Notes under the pieces: model-generated | Seen by the model: the letters and a program-made list of their open reading frames with translations, nothing else | Told to the model about the DNA's origin: nothing | The model's database searches: none | From: Bradyrhizobium ottawaense | GTDB lineage: Bacteria > Pseudomonadota > Alphaproteobacteria > Rhizobiales > Xanthobacteraceae | Direction of reading: 5' to 3' | DNA length: 64,000 nucleotides | Assembly (NCBI RefSeq): GCF_002278135.3 | Contig: NZ_CP029425.2 | Location: 310,001 to 374,000 of the forward strand | Shown here: one piece after another, positions 1-9,198 of the stretch | How positions within the stretch are numbered: position 1 is the stretch's first letter | Layout of the letters: the number at the start of each line of letters is the position of its first letter | Position numbers and translations under genes: made by a program

Positions 1-909
1 CGGCGGCATGATCAGTTGCGTCCCGGCTTGCTGTGCGACCTCATCGAGGGCGCCGCGGATCGCCTGATTGGCCGCGACGCCGCCGGCCGCGACCAGGGCA
101 CGCGGTGCGCCGAATTTTTCGCGGAACAGTCTGAGGCCGACGCTCAGCCGGTCGGCGGTCGAATCCAGCACGGCGGCCTGAAAGCTCGCGCAGAGATCGC
201 TGACGTCCTGCGGCGTGATCTCGGCTAGCCGGCTCGCTTCAGTGCGGACTGCCGTCTTCAATCCCGACAGCGAGAAATTGGCGTCGGGGCGTCCCTGCAT
301 CGGCCGCGGAAACGCAAATCGCGTGGCATCGCCGCCTGCCGCCGCGCGCTCGACCTGCGGGCCGCCGGGATAGGGCAGGCCCAACATCTTCGCGACCTTG
401 TCGAAGGCCTCGCCGATCGCGTCGTCGACGGTGGTGCCAAGCCGTACATACTGGCCGACGCCGGTGACCGCGACGATCTGGGTATGGCCGCCCGAGGCGA
501 GGAACAGGCAGTAGGGAAATTCGATTCCGTCGGTGAGGCGCGGCGTCAGCGCATGCGCCTCCAGATGGTTCACCGCAACCAGCGGCGTGTCGTGCACCAT
601 CGCGATCGCCTTTGCGGTGGTGAGCCCGACGATGACGCCACCGATCAAGCCCGGCCCCGCCGCGGCCGCGACGCCGCCAAGCTGGGCGAAGCCGACGCCG
701 GCTTCCTGCATCGCGCGATCGATGATGCCGTCGAGCAGATCGACATGGGCACGGGCGGCGATCTCCGGCACCACGCCGCCGAAGCGGGCGTGCTCCTCGA
801 TCTGCGACCGCACGATGTTGGACAGGATCCTGCCGCTGCCGTCAGGCGCGCGCTCGACCAGTGCCGCGGCTGTCTCGTCGCAGGTTGTTTCGATGCCCAG
901 TACCAGCAT
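1..909 (-). CDS. tsaD: tRNA N6-adenosine threonylcarbamoyltransferase TsaD, 3' end cut by window edge
   Basis: This cytosolic enzyme transfers the threonylcarbamoyl group to A37 of ANN-reading tRNAs. The reverse strand reads [19 protein letters not shown] at the N terminus, then an NHLEAHA metal-binding HxxxH segment, and [15 protein letters not shown] followed by GTQLIMPP at the window edge; all are TsaD signatures. About 303 codons are present against a usual 340-360, so roughly 50 C-terminal residues lie outside. The ATG at 909 is preceded by an in-frame stop about 35 bp upstream, which fixes the start. It is divergent from hemD, 150 bp away. Confidence 0.95.
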   Translation of the reverse strand, partial: MLVLGIETTCDETAAALVERAPDGSGRILSNIVRSQIEEHARFGGVVPEIAARAHVDLLDGIIDRAMQEAGVGFAQLGGVAAAAGPGLIGGVIVGLTTAKAIAMVHDTPLVAVNHLEAHALTPRLTDGIEFPYCLFLASGGHTQIVAVTGVGQYVRLGTTVDDAIGEAFDKVAKMLGLPYPGGPQVERAAAGGDATRFAFPRPMQGRPDANFSLSGLKTAVRTEASRLAEITPQDVSDLCASFQAAVLDSTADRLSVGLRLFREKFGAPRALVAAGGVAANQAIRGALDEVAQQAGTQLIMPP

Positions 910-1059
910 TGGCGAATTGTTATCCAATTTGCGCCCTTGCGCTCATCCGTAAAGCAGAGTTCTGGTACGTCCGGTAGCATTCCGGGGCCAGATTGCGCAA
1001 TCGCCACGCGCGGCTTCCTCACGAATGCGTGGCCGCCAATCGGTTCGGGAACACCAGCG

Positions 1060-1806
1060 ATGTCCATTCTTGTCACACGGCCGCATCCCGACAATGAGGC
1101 GACGGCGGAAAATCTGCGCGCGCGGGGGCTTGCGGTGCTGCTTGCGCCGGTGCTCAAGTTCGAGCCGGTCGCCTTCCATGACGAGAGTGAAGCTCCCTAC
1201 GGTGCCATCCTCGTCACATCGGCCAACGCGATCCGTGCCGTCGCGCCACAATTGCAGGATCTTGGTCTGTTGGAGCTGCCGTTGTTTGCGGTCGGTGAGC
1301 ATACGGCTGCTGCGGCGCGCGACGCCGGCTTTGCCGAGGTGATCGTCGCCGGCGGCGATGCCGCGTCCTTGCGCGACAAGGTGATGCAGAGCGCACGCGA
1401 CAAGGTGCTGAAGAAAAAGAGCACGCTGCTGTATCTCGCAGGCGCGGATCTGTCGCGCGACCTCGGCGGCGAGCTCGGTGCGGAGGGGTTCAGCGTGGTC
1501 ACACAGACGACCTATCGCATGGCGCCGGTCAAGCATTTGCCGCGCGAGGTCTGCGAGGGCTTTGCCGCTCACGGCGTCGAGGCGGTGCTGCACTACTCCC
1601 GGCGCAGCGCCCGGGCGTTCCTGGATGCGGCCAGGGACGAAGGCGTCGAAATCTCGGCGCTGGCTATACCGCAATGCTGCCTGTCCGAGACTGTTGCCAG
1701 CGTGCTGCGCGATGCCGGCGCGTCGCAGGTTCTGGTGGCTGCGACACCGGACGAAAATGCCTTATTTACCACCTTGGAGCGTGCGTTGCGCACCCGTTTG
1801 GCGTAA
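1060..1806 (+). CDS. hemD: Uroporphyrinogen-III synthase
   Basis: HemD closes hydroxymethylbilane with D-ring inversion to give uroporphyrinogen III in heme, cobalamin and siroheme synthesis. The 248-residue protein begins MSILVTRPHPDNEATAE, the typical TRP start of the family, and contains the two alternating alpha/beta lobes; LLYLAGADLSRDLGGEL sits at the inter-lobe region and VEAVLHYSRRSARAFL in the second lobe. The reading frame is open far upstream, but only the ATG at 1060 gives a family-like N terminus. It is followed by a COG4223 gene and hemY, a common Rhizobiales order. hemC, often next to tsaD and hemD, is not here. Confidence 0.93.
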   Translation: MSILVTRPHPDNEATAENLRARGLAVLLAPVLKFEPVAFHDESEAPYGAILVTSANAIRAVAPQLQDLGLLELPLFAVGEHTAAAARDAGFAEVIVAGGDAASLRDKVMQSARDKVLKKKSTLLYLAGADLSRDLGGELGAEGFSVVTQTTYRMAPVKHLPREVCEGFAAHGVEAVLHYSRRSARAFLDAARDEGVEISALAIPQCCLSETVASVLRDAGASQVLVAATPDENALFTTLERALRTRLA

Positions 1807-1871
1807 GAGGTCGAGCCGAATCCGACGTAATCGGGTCCGTCCCGCGTATGGAAGTGTGAGGAACCGTCACG

Positions 1872-3107
1872 ATGGCCGACCACAAGCCTGAAGACGCAGG
1901 ATTGGCTCCTGAGTCCGGCCGTGCCAAGCGCACTCCGCCCACCATCGACCTCGAAGCCACCGAAGTCTCGACCCAGCCGCAGGAGGCGGCGGTCGAGCCG
2001 GAGGCTCACCTGGAGCCCGAGCGAGCCGCGCACGAGCAGACCAGGGTCGAGGAAGCCAAGTCCGAAGAGATCGAGTCCGAAGAGACCAAGTCCCAGCCGC
2101 AGCCTGAACGCGCTGAGGAACAGCCTTCCGTCGCGTCCGCGCCGATGTCGCCCTGGGTCATCGCGCCGTTCTCCGGCGCTGTCGCAGCGGCGGTCGTGAT
2201 CGCGGTCGGCTGGTTGCTGGGCTGGCCCGCCGTACAGGCGCCGCCGGCCGCCCCGCAAGTCACGAGCGCGACGGTCGATGCGCTGAGCGGTCGCGTTGCG
2301 GCAGTCGAAGCCAAGGCCGGCAAGCCCGCCGCTGATCCCGCCATGGCGGCGCGGATCGACGCGCTGGAGAAATCCGCAACCGGCTTGCGCAGCGACGTCG
2401 CCAATCTGCGTGCGCAGTCCGACAAGACCGCGAGCACATTGAACGATGCGAAAGCGGCGCCGCAAACTGCCGTGCCCGACCTTGCCGCTCTGAGCGACCG
2501 CATCGCCCAGCTCGAGCGCGCCAGCAAGACCGAACGTGCCGAGCTTGCGCAGCAGGGCGAGAAGATCGCCGATGCGAAGAGGATGGACGACAAGCCGCTG
2601 CGTCATGTGGTGGCGGCGGCCCTGCTCGACGTCGCCGTTCGTCACGGCGATGCTTACGAGTCGCAATTGGCCGCAGCGCGGGCGATGGCGACAAAGCCCG
2701 ATGCGCTGAAGCCGCTCGACACCTTTGCCGCGTCAGGCATTCCGACGCCGGTGGCGCTGAGCCGCGAGTTGCTCAATATCGTGCCGAAGCTGTCGCCGCC
2801 GGCGGAAGCCCAGACCAGCGGCACGGGCATCGTCGAGCGTCTCCAGGCAGGAGCCTCAAAGCTCGTCCGCATCGAGCGCACCGACGGGGTCGGCAACGAT
2901 CGCGGCGCCATCGTCGCACGGGTGACGGCAGCGGCGCTGCGCAATGATTTCGTGGAAGCGCGGCGCGAGCTCAAGACGCTGGCCGAGGCCGATCGTGCGC
3001 CGGCGCAGGCCTGGCTCGACAAGGCCGATGCCCGCGACGCTGCGCTCGCCGCTTCCCGCAAGTTCGCCGACGATGCCATGGCGGATCTCGTCAAGCCTGC
3101 TCAATAA
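1872..3107 (+). CDS. Mitofilin-like membrane protein (COG4223)
   Basis: A 411-residue single-pass inner-membrane protein. The N-terminal ~95 residues are acidic and Pro/Glu-rich (cytoplasmic), a membrane helix lies near residues 97-120 (SPWVIAPFSGAVAAAVVIAV), and the remainder is periplasmic with heptad-like helices (residues ~135-220) and a C-terminal helical region resembling mitofilin/Mic60. A GAGGA Shine-Dalgarno lies 10 bp before the ATG. It sits between hemD and hemY, as in many Rhizobiales. Related alphaproteobacterial proteins are thought to shape intracytoplasmic membranes; that role here is inferred from family only. Confidence 0.85.
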   Translation: MADHKPEDAGLAPESGRAKRTPPTIDLEATEVSTQPQEAAVEPEAHLEPERAAHEQTRVEEAKSEEIESEETKSQPQPERAEEQPSVASAPMSPWVIAPFSGAVAAAVVIAVGWLLGWPAVQAPPAAPQVTSATVDALSGRVAAVEAKAGKPAADPAMAARIDALEKSATGLRSDVANLRAQSDKTASTLNDAKAAPQTAVPDLAALSDRIAQLERASKTERAELAQQGEKIADAKRMDDKPLRHVVAAALLDVAVRHGDAYESQLAAARAMATKPDALKPLDTFAASGIPTPVALSRELLNIVPKLSPPAEAQTSGTGIVERLQAGASKLVRIERTDGVGNDRGAIVARVTAAALRNDFVEARRELKTLAEADRAPAQAWLDKADARDAALAASRKFADDAMADLVKPAQ

Positions 3108-3143
3108 AGCTTCGCGCAACAATCAGCGCGTATAGGGATCGCC

Positions 3144-4892
3144 ATGCTTCGCATCGTCCTCTTCCTTGTCCTGATCGCGCTGGCGGCGGCCGGCGCGGCC
3201 TGGGTTGCCGACCAGCCCGGCGATCTCGTCCTGACCGCGGGCAGTTTCCGCGCCTCGACCACGCTTCCCAAATTCGTGTTCCTGCTTGGCCTGTTTGCCG
3301 CGGCCGTCGTGCTGGTCTGGAGCATCGTGACGACGATCTGGCGCACGCCGGGGCGTCTGCGCCGCCGCCGCCATGACAAGCGCCACGCGCGGGGCCGCCA
3401 CGCCATCACCCACGGCCTGCTTGCGATCGGTCATGGTGACACCGCGCTCGCCCGCCGGCACGCGGAAACGGCGCGGCGACATGCCCCGAATGATCCGCTC
3501 GCGCTGCTCCTGCATGCGCAGTCAGCGCAGCTCGAAGGCAATCGCGACGAGGCGCAGCGCGTCTTCCGCGCCATGGCCGAGCGCGAGGACACGCGCCTGC
3601 TTGGCCTGCGCGGCCTGTTCATCGAAGCGCAGCGCGCCGACGATGCGGTCGGCGCCGTGATGATCGCGGAGGAAGCGATCAAGCTGTCGCCGTCCTCGAC
3701 CTGGGCCTCGCATGCGGTGCTCGGCTTCCGCTGCGCGCGTGGCGACTGGAGCGGTGCGCTTGCGATCCTCGATTCGAATCTGTCTGCGGGGCAGATCGAC
3801 AAGCAGACCTATCGCCGGCAGCGCGGCGTCCTGCTCACCGCACGCGCGCTGGAATTGGCAACCATGGACCGCGACGTCGCGCGCGAGAGCGTGATGGAGG
3901 CGATCAAGCTGGCGCCGACGCTGGTGCCGGCGGCGGTGCTCGCCGCAAAATTCGAGAGCGAGGCGCATCAGGTGCGCCGCGCCATGAAGCTGGTCGAGGC
4001 CGCCTGGATCGCGAATCCGCATCCCGATCTCGCCGATGCCTATGCCCACGTGAAGCTAGGCGATACCGCGTGGCACCGCTTGCAGCGGGTCGAGACGCTT
4101 GCGGCCAAGACGTCGGCCGACAAGCCCGGTCATGTCGAGGGCCAGCTCGCGATCGCGCGCGCCGCGATCGATGCCTCCGAGTTCGCTCGCGCGCGCGAGG
4201 TGCTCGCGCCTTATGTCAAGGATCCGACCCAGCGCGTCGCGCTGCTGATGGCCGAGATCGAGCGCACCGAGCACGGCGATGGCGGTCGCGCCCGCGCCTG
4301 GACCCTGCGCGCGGTGCGCGCCCGTCACGATCCGGCCTGGACTGCGGACGGCTACGTCAGCGACCGTTGGCGCCCGGTCTCCCCGGTCACCGGCCGGCTC
4401 GATGCGTTCCAGTGGCAGACCCCGGTCGCGAGCCTGCCTTCGGACAAGGGGACCACGATCGAATCCTCGGCCTTCGAGGAGGCCATGCTGGCGGCCCCGC
4501 CGCCGAAGCGGGTGACGGTGGCTCCCAGCGAAGGCCCGGCGGAACCGCCCGTGGCGGCACCAGCATCGGCACCGGCGTCAGTGCCGGCCGCGCAGGACAA
4601 TTTGCCCCCGATGGCCAAGGACGAGCCGGCCGTTGCGACCGCCGAACCGGTCCAGCCGGCCCCCGAGCCCGCCGAATCACCGCCGCCCGCGGCGACCCCC
4701 GTGTTCCGGAGCCGCGCCGACCTCGGCAAACCCGCGCCAGCGCCGATTCCTGCGGTCATCCCGATCGTCCGGGCCCCCGACGATCCCGGGATCGATGACG
4801 AGGGTCCGAGCGATGAATTTACGGAACAAATCGGTACACCCAAGGCTCAGGCCGGCGGCTGGCGCGGATTCTGGTCCCGCTGGGGCGCGTGA
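3144..4892 (+). CDS. hemY: Heme biosynthesis-associated TPR protein HemY
   Basis: A 582-residue HemY_N protein (the proteobacterial TPR type, unrelated to the Bacillus protoporphyrinogen oxidase of the same name). Two N-terminal membrane helices (residues ~1-22 and ~42-66) are followed by a basic RRRRHDKRHARGR stretch and TPR repeats to about residue 410; the last 170 residues are Pro/Ala-rich and probably disordered. It starts 36 bp after the COG4223 gene, so hemD, COG4223 and hemY are probably one transcription unit. The exact biochemical role of this family in heme synthesis is unsettled. Confidence 0.88.
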   Translation: MLRIVLFLVLIALAAAGAAWVADQPGDLVLTAGSFRASTTLPKFVFLLGLFAAAVVLVWSIVTTIWRTPGRLRRRRHDKRHARGRHAITHGLLAIGHGDTALARRHAETARRHAPNDPLALLLHAQSAQLEGNRDEAQRVFRAMAEREDTRLLGLRGLFIEAQRADDAVGAVMIAEEAIKLSPSSTWASHAVLGFRCARGDWSGALAILDSNLSAGQIDKQTYRRQRGVLLTARALELATMDRDVARESVMEAIKLAPTLVPAAVLAAKFESEAHQVRRAMKLVEAAWIANPHPDLADAYAHVKLGDTAWHRLQRVETLAAKTSADKPGHVEGQLAIARAAIDASEFARAREVLAPYVKDPTQRVALLMAEIERTEHGDGGRARAWTLRAVRARHDPAWTADGYVSDRWRPVSPVTGRLDAFQWQTPVASLPSDKGTTIESSAFEEAMLAAPPPKRVTVAPSEGPAEPPVAAPASAPASVPAAQDNLPPMAKDEPAVATAEPVQPAPEPAESPPPAATPVFRSRADLGKPAPAPIPAVIPIVRAPDDPGIDDEGPSDEFTEQIGTPKAQAGGWRGFWSRWGA

Positions 4893-4992
4893 GCCGCATT
4901 TCGAATCCGGTTTGTCCTTGCCAATTCGGGCCATGCCCGATATCAGGAGCGCGCGTATCGGGGCCGGCATCGCCTTGGCCCCGGCAGGGTTC

Positions 4993-5068
4993 GCCGCAAT
5001 AGCTCAGTTGGTAGAGCACGTCATTCGTAATGACGGGGTCGGGGGTTCGAATCCCTCTTGCGGCACCA
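4993..5068 (+). tRNA. tRNA-Thr (CGT anticodon)
   Basis: The 76-nt sequence folds as a cloverleaf: acceptor GCCGCAA pairs with TTGCGGC, the D arm is GCTC...GAGC, the anticodon stem CGTCA/TGACG holds the loop TTCGTAA (anticodon CGT), and the T arm GGGGG-TTCGAAT-CCCTC is standard. ACCA is encoded. CGT reads ACG threonine codons. Confidence 0.96.
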
Positions 5069-5172
5069 GCGCCTCAGGTTGTCCAGCCCGAAGAGATGGG
5101 TAACGCATCGTACCTAAGAGATGGCTGACAACCTCGTGCCGGCCGGGTGTGGGCAATGGGGCAGGCAGGGGC

Positions 5173-6819
5173 ATGGCGAACGGAACGGGGGCCGCGGATC
5201 GGAGCGACTGGGTCCGGCTGCCGGGCCTCGTCATCCTTGCGGCGTTGATCACCGCCATCGTCGCTTCCAAATCGCTCGACGCGTCGCGGCTGCACAGCCG
5301 GCTGTCCGTTCCGCCGCTCTATGACGACGTCGCCTATTTCGGCGACGCGGTCAGATGGGTGAGTGCCTTCGGAAGCCGCGGCGTCGCCGGCAGCGTCTGG
5401 GACTTGCTGCATCACCATGCGCCGTTTTCGACGCTGGTGGCGGCCACCGGTTTTTGGTCGTTTCCCGGAAGCTATCTCGGTCCTTATCTCGTTCATGCCG
5501 TGATCGTCTTCGGCTTCCTGCTCGGGATCATCTGGCTGGTTCGGCGACGGCCGGTCCTCGAGATCGCATCGTGTCTGATCGCAGCGGTGTGCGTGCCAGT
5601 GCTGTGGCACACGATCACGGAAGCGCGTCCCGATCTGCCCTCGGGACTTGCCATCGGTCTTGCCGCCGGTGCCATCGTCTACCGCGGCGTGCTCCGGCGC
5701 AGCGCCCGGTCGCTGGCTGGCCTCGGGGTCGCCTGTGCACTCGCCGCCTGCATCAAGCCGACGTCGTTCCCGGCTGCGCTCGCTCTGCTCGGCAGTGCGT
5801 TCGCGATCCGGCTGGTCGTCGATTGCATCCAGGCCGGCGGATTGCGCTTGTCGATCAGGACTGCGCTCGGCGCGCTCGTGTGGTTCGTGCTGCCGTTGAT
5901 CGCGACCACGGCCGCGCTGATCGGGCCCGCATTGGTCGAGACCGTCACCTACATTCTTATGGTGTTCGTCGGCCAGCGCGACCTCTGGACGACGGGCGAA
6001 GGTTTCTGGCCCGGGCTGCTACGTTTCTCCATCGGTGGAGAGGGACAGTTCGGCCTGCACTATTGGCTCGCCATCGGGTTGGCCTTGATGCTGCTGCGCT
6101 TCGTGCTCGCTGCGATCCGGGGCCGGGCTGCGGTGCTGGATGCCGTCGTTCTGCTCGCGACCGTGCTGATTGCCTACGCCATTCCGTCCGTTGCCGAGAT
6201 CAAGACCTACTTTTTCGGCGCAATGTTCTACGGCGTGTTCATCGTCGCGATGGTCCTCAATGGCTGCGCCATCATGGCGTCCATTGAATCGCTGCTTGCG
6301 CGCACGGCCCTTGCGACAGCCATCCGTCGCCATATGCTGACGGCGGGCCGGGTGCTTGCGCTCGCAATGGCGTTCGCGCTGTTCGTCAAGCACGTCGTGA
6401 TCGGTCAGCTCAGCGTGGCGACGCCGCTGAGCGCACAGCAGCAGGACAGCATCCGCGCATCGACCGAGCGTCTCTGGTCGCTTCTGCGCGACGTCAAGCC
6501 ACCGCCGTCGGGCCCGCTTTATGTCGGCTTTTCGAGTCCCTACCCGGTCACGCCCGCGACCATTCAGTTGTATGCGGCGCAGGCGCGGATGAATCTCGTC
6601 GTCCGCGGCGAGATGCTGCATCGAACGGCAGCGGCCACCGCAGACGCGCTTCTGCAGTCGAACATCCTCGTCGTCTCGAGCTCGATCCAGCACACGCTGG
6701 TCGGACCGCGGGTCGGCGATGATCTCATCGCCCGCATGGACGCGGAAAAGGGCGTCTGCCTGCTCGACAGCATGAGCTTTCCGGATGTGACGCTGCGGGT
6801 CTATCGGCGGGCGTGTTGA
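5173..6819 (+). CDS. Polytopic membrane protein, GT-C glycosyltransferase-like
   Basis: About 548 residues with roughly ten membrane helices. After the first helix (GLVILAALITAIVAS) comes PPLYDDVAYFGDAVRW, an acidic DD motif in the first periplasmic loop as in GT-C glycosyltransferases that use polyprenyl-linked sugars. The last ~130 residues form a soluble domain. I do not recognise a specific family member, so the acceptor and donor are unknown. The ATG at 5173 is preferred for the AGGGG just before it; a GTG at 5149 would add eight residues. It lies downstream of tRNA-Thr and appears monocistronic. Confidence 0.7.
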   Translation: MANGTGAADRSDWVRLPGLVILAALITAIVASKSLDASRLHSRLSVPPLYDDVAYFGDAVRWVSAFGSRGVAGSVWDLLHHHAPFSTLVAATGFWSFPGSYLGPYLVHAVIVFGFLLGIIWLVRRRPVLEIASCLIAAVCVPVLWHTITEARPDLPSGLAIGLAAGAIVYRGVLRRSARSLAGLGVACALAACIKPTSFPAALALLGSAFAIRLVVDCIQAGGLRLSIRTALGALVWFVLPLIATTAALIGPALVETVTYILMVFVGQRDLWTTGEGFWPGLLRFSIGGEGQFGLHYWLAIGLALMLLRFVLAAIRGRAAVLDAVVLLATVLIAYAIPSVAEIKTYFFGAMFYGVFIVAMVLNGCAIMASIESLLARTALATAIRRHMLTAGRVLALAMAFALFVKHVVIGQLSVATPLSAQQQDSIRASTERLWSLLRDVKPPPSGPLYVGFSSPYPVTPATIQLYAAQARMNLVVRGEMLHRTAAATADALLQSNILVVSSSIQHTLVGPRVGDDLIARMDAEKGVCLLDSMSFPDVTLRVYRRAC

Positions 6820-6927
6820 TCGCAGCCGGCCGGTTCGAAATTGCTCCGCGATTGTGTGAGGCCAATCACTTAACCCAGGACACCTTCCCCGTAATGTCCC
6901 GGGTACGCCAACACGGGGAGATTTCAC

Positions 6928-7320
6928 ATGCGCAAGATCATTCTGGTTGCCGCCATGGTCCTGGCTTCTGCCTCTGCCCAGGCAGACGGCTCCCGCAGCC
7001 TGTCACTGTCCGCGGCGGGCGCTCAGGCCCCTGCTCCACAAACGACGCCGACCGCCGCCACGGCGCAGGTGAGCGAAGTCGCGCCAGCCGCGGAGGCGCC
7101 GAAATATTCCGATCGTCCGCCGGCAGTGTCGCTCTCTGCGCCGGCCGCCACGGTCACGCCGGCGGCTCCCGCGGTGACCACGCCCACGACCACCCCGGCG
7201 CCGGTCGCGACAACCAAGCCCGCCACCAAGAAAACGGCAAGGGCGGACCAGCCGAAGTCCAAGCGCTGGACCGAGCGCCGCATCATCAGCGAGCTGCACC
7301 GCCACGGCATCTATTGGTAA
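6928..7320 (+). CDS. Small secreted Ala/Pro/Thr-rich protein
   Basis: A 130-residue hypothetical protein. It has a clear Sec signal peptide (MRKIILVAAMVLASASAQA, cleavage after AQA), a low-complexity Ala/Pro/Thr/Val region through residue ~105, and a basic C terminus (SKRWTERRIISELHRHGIYW). GGGGAG lies 9 bp before the ATG. The ordered basic tail is conserved-looking and may be the functional part; no function can be assigned. A strong hairpin follows the stop codon. Confidence 0.75.
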   Translation: MRKIILVAAMVLASASAQADGSRSLSLSAAGAQAPAPQTTPTAATAQVSEVAPAAEAPKYSDRPPAVSLSAPAATVTPAAPAVTTPTTTPAPVATTKPATKKTARADQPKSKRWTERRIISELHRHGIYW

Positions 7321-7338
7321 GCCGTTCGCCAAAAGCAA

Positions 7339-7363
7339 ATGGCCGGGCAAAAAGCCCGGCCAT
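7339..7363. terminator. Perfect hairpin between convergent genes
   Basis: ATGGCCGGGC and GCCCGGCCAT pair perfectly around an AAAAA loop. It lies between two converging genes and can serve both as a terminator, although there is no long T-run. The same core recurs at 46605 and 51484, so it also belongs to a repeat family. Confidence 0.7.
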
Positions 7364-7394
7364 GACGCTAGACTTTGGATCGGATCGCTGGCGT

Positions 7395-8450
7395 TTACTG
7401 CGACACCGTCTGCACCACGCTTCCGATCGGACGCGTGTTCGTGCTCGCGGTCGGCACCTTCATGTCCTTCATGATCGCTTCGTCATATTCCGGCAGCGTC
7501 TGCAGCGTCGTCTTGGCCTTCATCTGCACGACCTTGTAGCCGCCGGCCTTCAACCGCGCGAGCAGCGTCGGCAGGGCCAGTCCGGTATTCTTCTGGAAAT
7601 CGTGCATCAGGATGATGCCCTTGCCGAGCTTGTCGAGCCGGGTCATCACCGTCTCGATGATCTTTTCCGGCGTGGCGCCCTTGCGGAAGTCGAAGGAGTC
7701 GACGTCGGTCGAGAACATCGCGACGTTGCGGGTGCCGAAATAGCCCACGATCGCCGGATTATGCTGGAGCTGCGGAAAGCGGAAGAACGGCGCGGGGTTG
7801 GCACCCAGCGCGAACCTCACCGCGCTGATGCCCTTTTCGACCTCGTCCTTGGCCATCTGCTCCGTCATCTTCTTGCCGTTCAGATTGACGTGCGACCAGG
7901 TATGCGTGCCGACCGTATGGCCCTGGGCCAGCACCTGGCGCAGGATCTCCGGATGATAGGTCGCATGCTTGCCGACCGAGAAGAACAGGCCCTTGGTGCA
8001 TTCATCCGCCAGCGCCTTCAGCACATTCGGCGTGTTCACCGGCCAGGGACCGTCGTCGAAGGTCAGCACGACTTCCTTGTCGGTGAGGAAGTCGAATTGC
8101 TTGAAATGATCGAAGCCGAAGCCGGGGCCGCCGGTGGTGTCGATCTCGACCACGCGGGCGACGCCCAGCGCGTTCGGATTGGTGCAGGTCGATTTCTGCT
8201 GAACCGGCATGGCCGGGGCGGGCGCGGGTGCCTGAGCAACTGTCGTCGGCTTGGCGGCGATCGTTGCGGTGGTCTCGACGTCATCCCTGGCGGCGAGCTT
8301 CGCCGGTGCCGGCAATTGATCGGCGGCACGGGCGGCAATTGTCTTGGGAGCGGCCTGATCGGCGCGCGAGGAATAATAAAACCAACCGCCGGCGGCGATC
8401 ACGACCGCCGCAACTACACTGGCCAACATCAGGCCCAACGCATTACGCAT
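7395..8450 (-). CDS. Membrane-anchored polysaccharide deacetylase
   Basis: A carbohydrate esterase family 4 (NodB-like) protein of 351 residues. An N-terminal uncleaved anchor (residues ~4-25) and an Ala/Pro linker to ~100 precede the NodB domain. Motif 1 is VLTFDDGPWP (catalytic Asp and metal Asp), motif 2 is HTVGTHTWSH (metal histidines), and later FFRFPQL and ILMHDF correspond to motifs 3 and 5. It should de-N-acetylate an extracytoplasmic glycan such as peptidoglycan or exopolysaccharide; the substrate is not evident. The ATG at 8450 with upstream GGAAAG is chosen over a TTG at 8465. Confidence 0.9.
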   Translation of the reverse strand: MRNALGLMLASVVAAVVIAAGGWFYYSSRADQAAPKTIAARAADQLPAPAKLAARDDVETTATIAAKPTTVAQAPAPAPAMPVQQKSTCTNPNALGVARVVEIDTTGGPGFGFDHFKQFDFLTDKEVVLTFDDGPWPVNTPNVLKALADECTKGLFFSVGKHATYHPEILRQVLAQGHTVGTHTWSHVNLNGKKMTEQMAKDEVEKGISAVRFALGANPAPFFRFPQLQHNPAIVGYFGTRNVAMFSTDVDSFDFRKGATPEKIIETVMTRLDKLGKGIILMHDFQKNTGLALPTLLARLKAGGYKVVQMKAKTTLQTLPEYDEAIMKDMKVPTASTNTRPIGSVVQTVSQ

Positions 8451-8580
8451 CGCTATTCTTTCCAATTACGCAACCAAACCGGCGGAATTTCCCGCGCGAC
8501 GAGCCATTAATGCGAAGTAACAGTTAACGTGACACCAACACGACGGCGGTTGTGGAGGAATTTCAGGGCGGTGCGCCAAA

Positions 8581-8594
8581 GTGACCGACGTCAC
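8581..8594. promoter_or_regulatory. CRP/FNR-type palindrome, upstream copy
   Basis: GTGACCGACGTCAC is GTGA-N6-TCAC, the core of the Crp consensus TGTGA-N6-TCACA. It is the first of two such palindromes with centres 30 bp apart, 110 bp before the start of the Cys-rich protein gene. Confidence 0.5.
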
Positions 8595-8610
8595 AGTCGG
8601 GGTGCGGCCC

Positions 8611-8624
8611 GTGACCATCATCAC
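8611..8624. promoter_or_regulatory. CRP/FNR-type palindrome, downstream copy
   Basis: GTGACCATCATCAC is a second GTGA-N6-TCAC site, about three helical turns from the first and therefore on the same face of the DNA. It lies 80 bp before the ATG of the Cys-rich gene. Confidence 0.5.
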
Positions 8625-8703
8625 AGTGGAAACTGTTTTGCTGGAGCATCGTAGCTCCCATCAACAACGGGCACCGTTGCGACGGCGCCAATGGGAGCTT
8701 CAA

Positions 8704-9027
8704 ATGACCAAATCTCCTGACACCAAGTCTCTTAACACCAAGTCCTTCTCTGCCAGTCTCCGCGACATCAGCCTGGCGCTCGGCCTTGCCGCCATTGTCT
8801 CGCTCGTCTCGACGACCTCGAGCTTCGCCTTCTCGGCCGAGGCGCAGCAGCAGTGCACCGGCGACGCCTTCCGCCTGTGCTCGTCGGAAATCCCCAACAT
8901 CCCGAAGATCACGGCCTGTATGATGAAGCATCGCTCGGACCTGAGCGTCGGCTGCCGCGCGGTGATGGACAAGGATCTCGCCAAGGGCGCGTCGCGCAAG
9001 GTCGCTGACGCCCAGGACAAGCAGTAA
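8704..9027 (+). CDS. Secreted cysteine-rich repeat protein (GLG1-like), copy 1
   Basis: A 107-residue exported protein with a signal-type helix at residues ~18-40 (ISLALGLAAIVSLVSTTSSFAFS). The mature part has the spacing C...AFRLC...ACMMKHRSDLSVGC, matching the cysteine-rich repeat first described in Golgi protein GLG1 (PF00839-type), with four cysteines likely to form two disulfides. The ATG at 8704 has GGGAG 8 bp upstream; the open frame extends back to 8581 but without a start context. The next gene carries the same motif. Function unknown; probably periplasmic or outer-surface. Confidence 0.75.
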   Translation: MTKSPDTKSLNTKSFSASLRDISLALGLAAIVSLVSTTSSFAFSAEAQQQCTGDAFRLCSSEIPNIPKITACMMKHRSDLSVGCRAVMDKDLAKGASRKVADAQDKQ

Positions 9028-9076
9028 GAGCACGCAACACCGTCATCGTTGCGTCGGTTAGCTCCCCTCGCGAATA

Positions 9077-9099
9077 CGCCCCGGCGTCTAGCCGGGGCG
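9077..9099. terminator. GC hairpin after the first Cys-rich gene
   Basis: CGCCCCGGC pairs perfectly with GCCGGGGCG around GTCTA. There is no T-run, so it may be an attenuator, an mRNA stabiliser or a repeat remnant rather than an intrinsic terminator. Confidence 0.45.
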
Positions 9100-9198
9100 A
9101 CGCGGCGGCGTCATGCGGCCGCCAATAAAGCCGTTGCGGCTGAGGGATCGTCGCACTAGCTTCGCCCGCACATTCTTCCGGGTAAGAGGCATTACGCG

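Noticed and set aside
1593..2666. Long minus-strand frames opposite hemD and COG4223
   Set aside because: Arg/Gly/His-rich composition and lack of matches show they are shadows of the plus-strand genes.
5071..5148. Repeated AAGAGATGG words after tRNA-Thr as an IS remnant
   Set aside because: Only two short copies and no inverted ends or transposase; too little to call.
8508..8530. TTAATGCGAAGTAACAGTTAAC as a CtrA site
   Set aside because: The TTAA pairs are 13 bp apart, not 7, and the nearer half is TAAC rather than TTAA.
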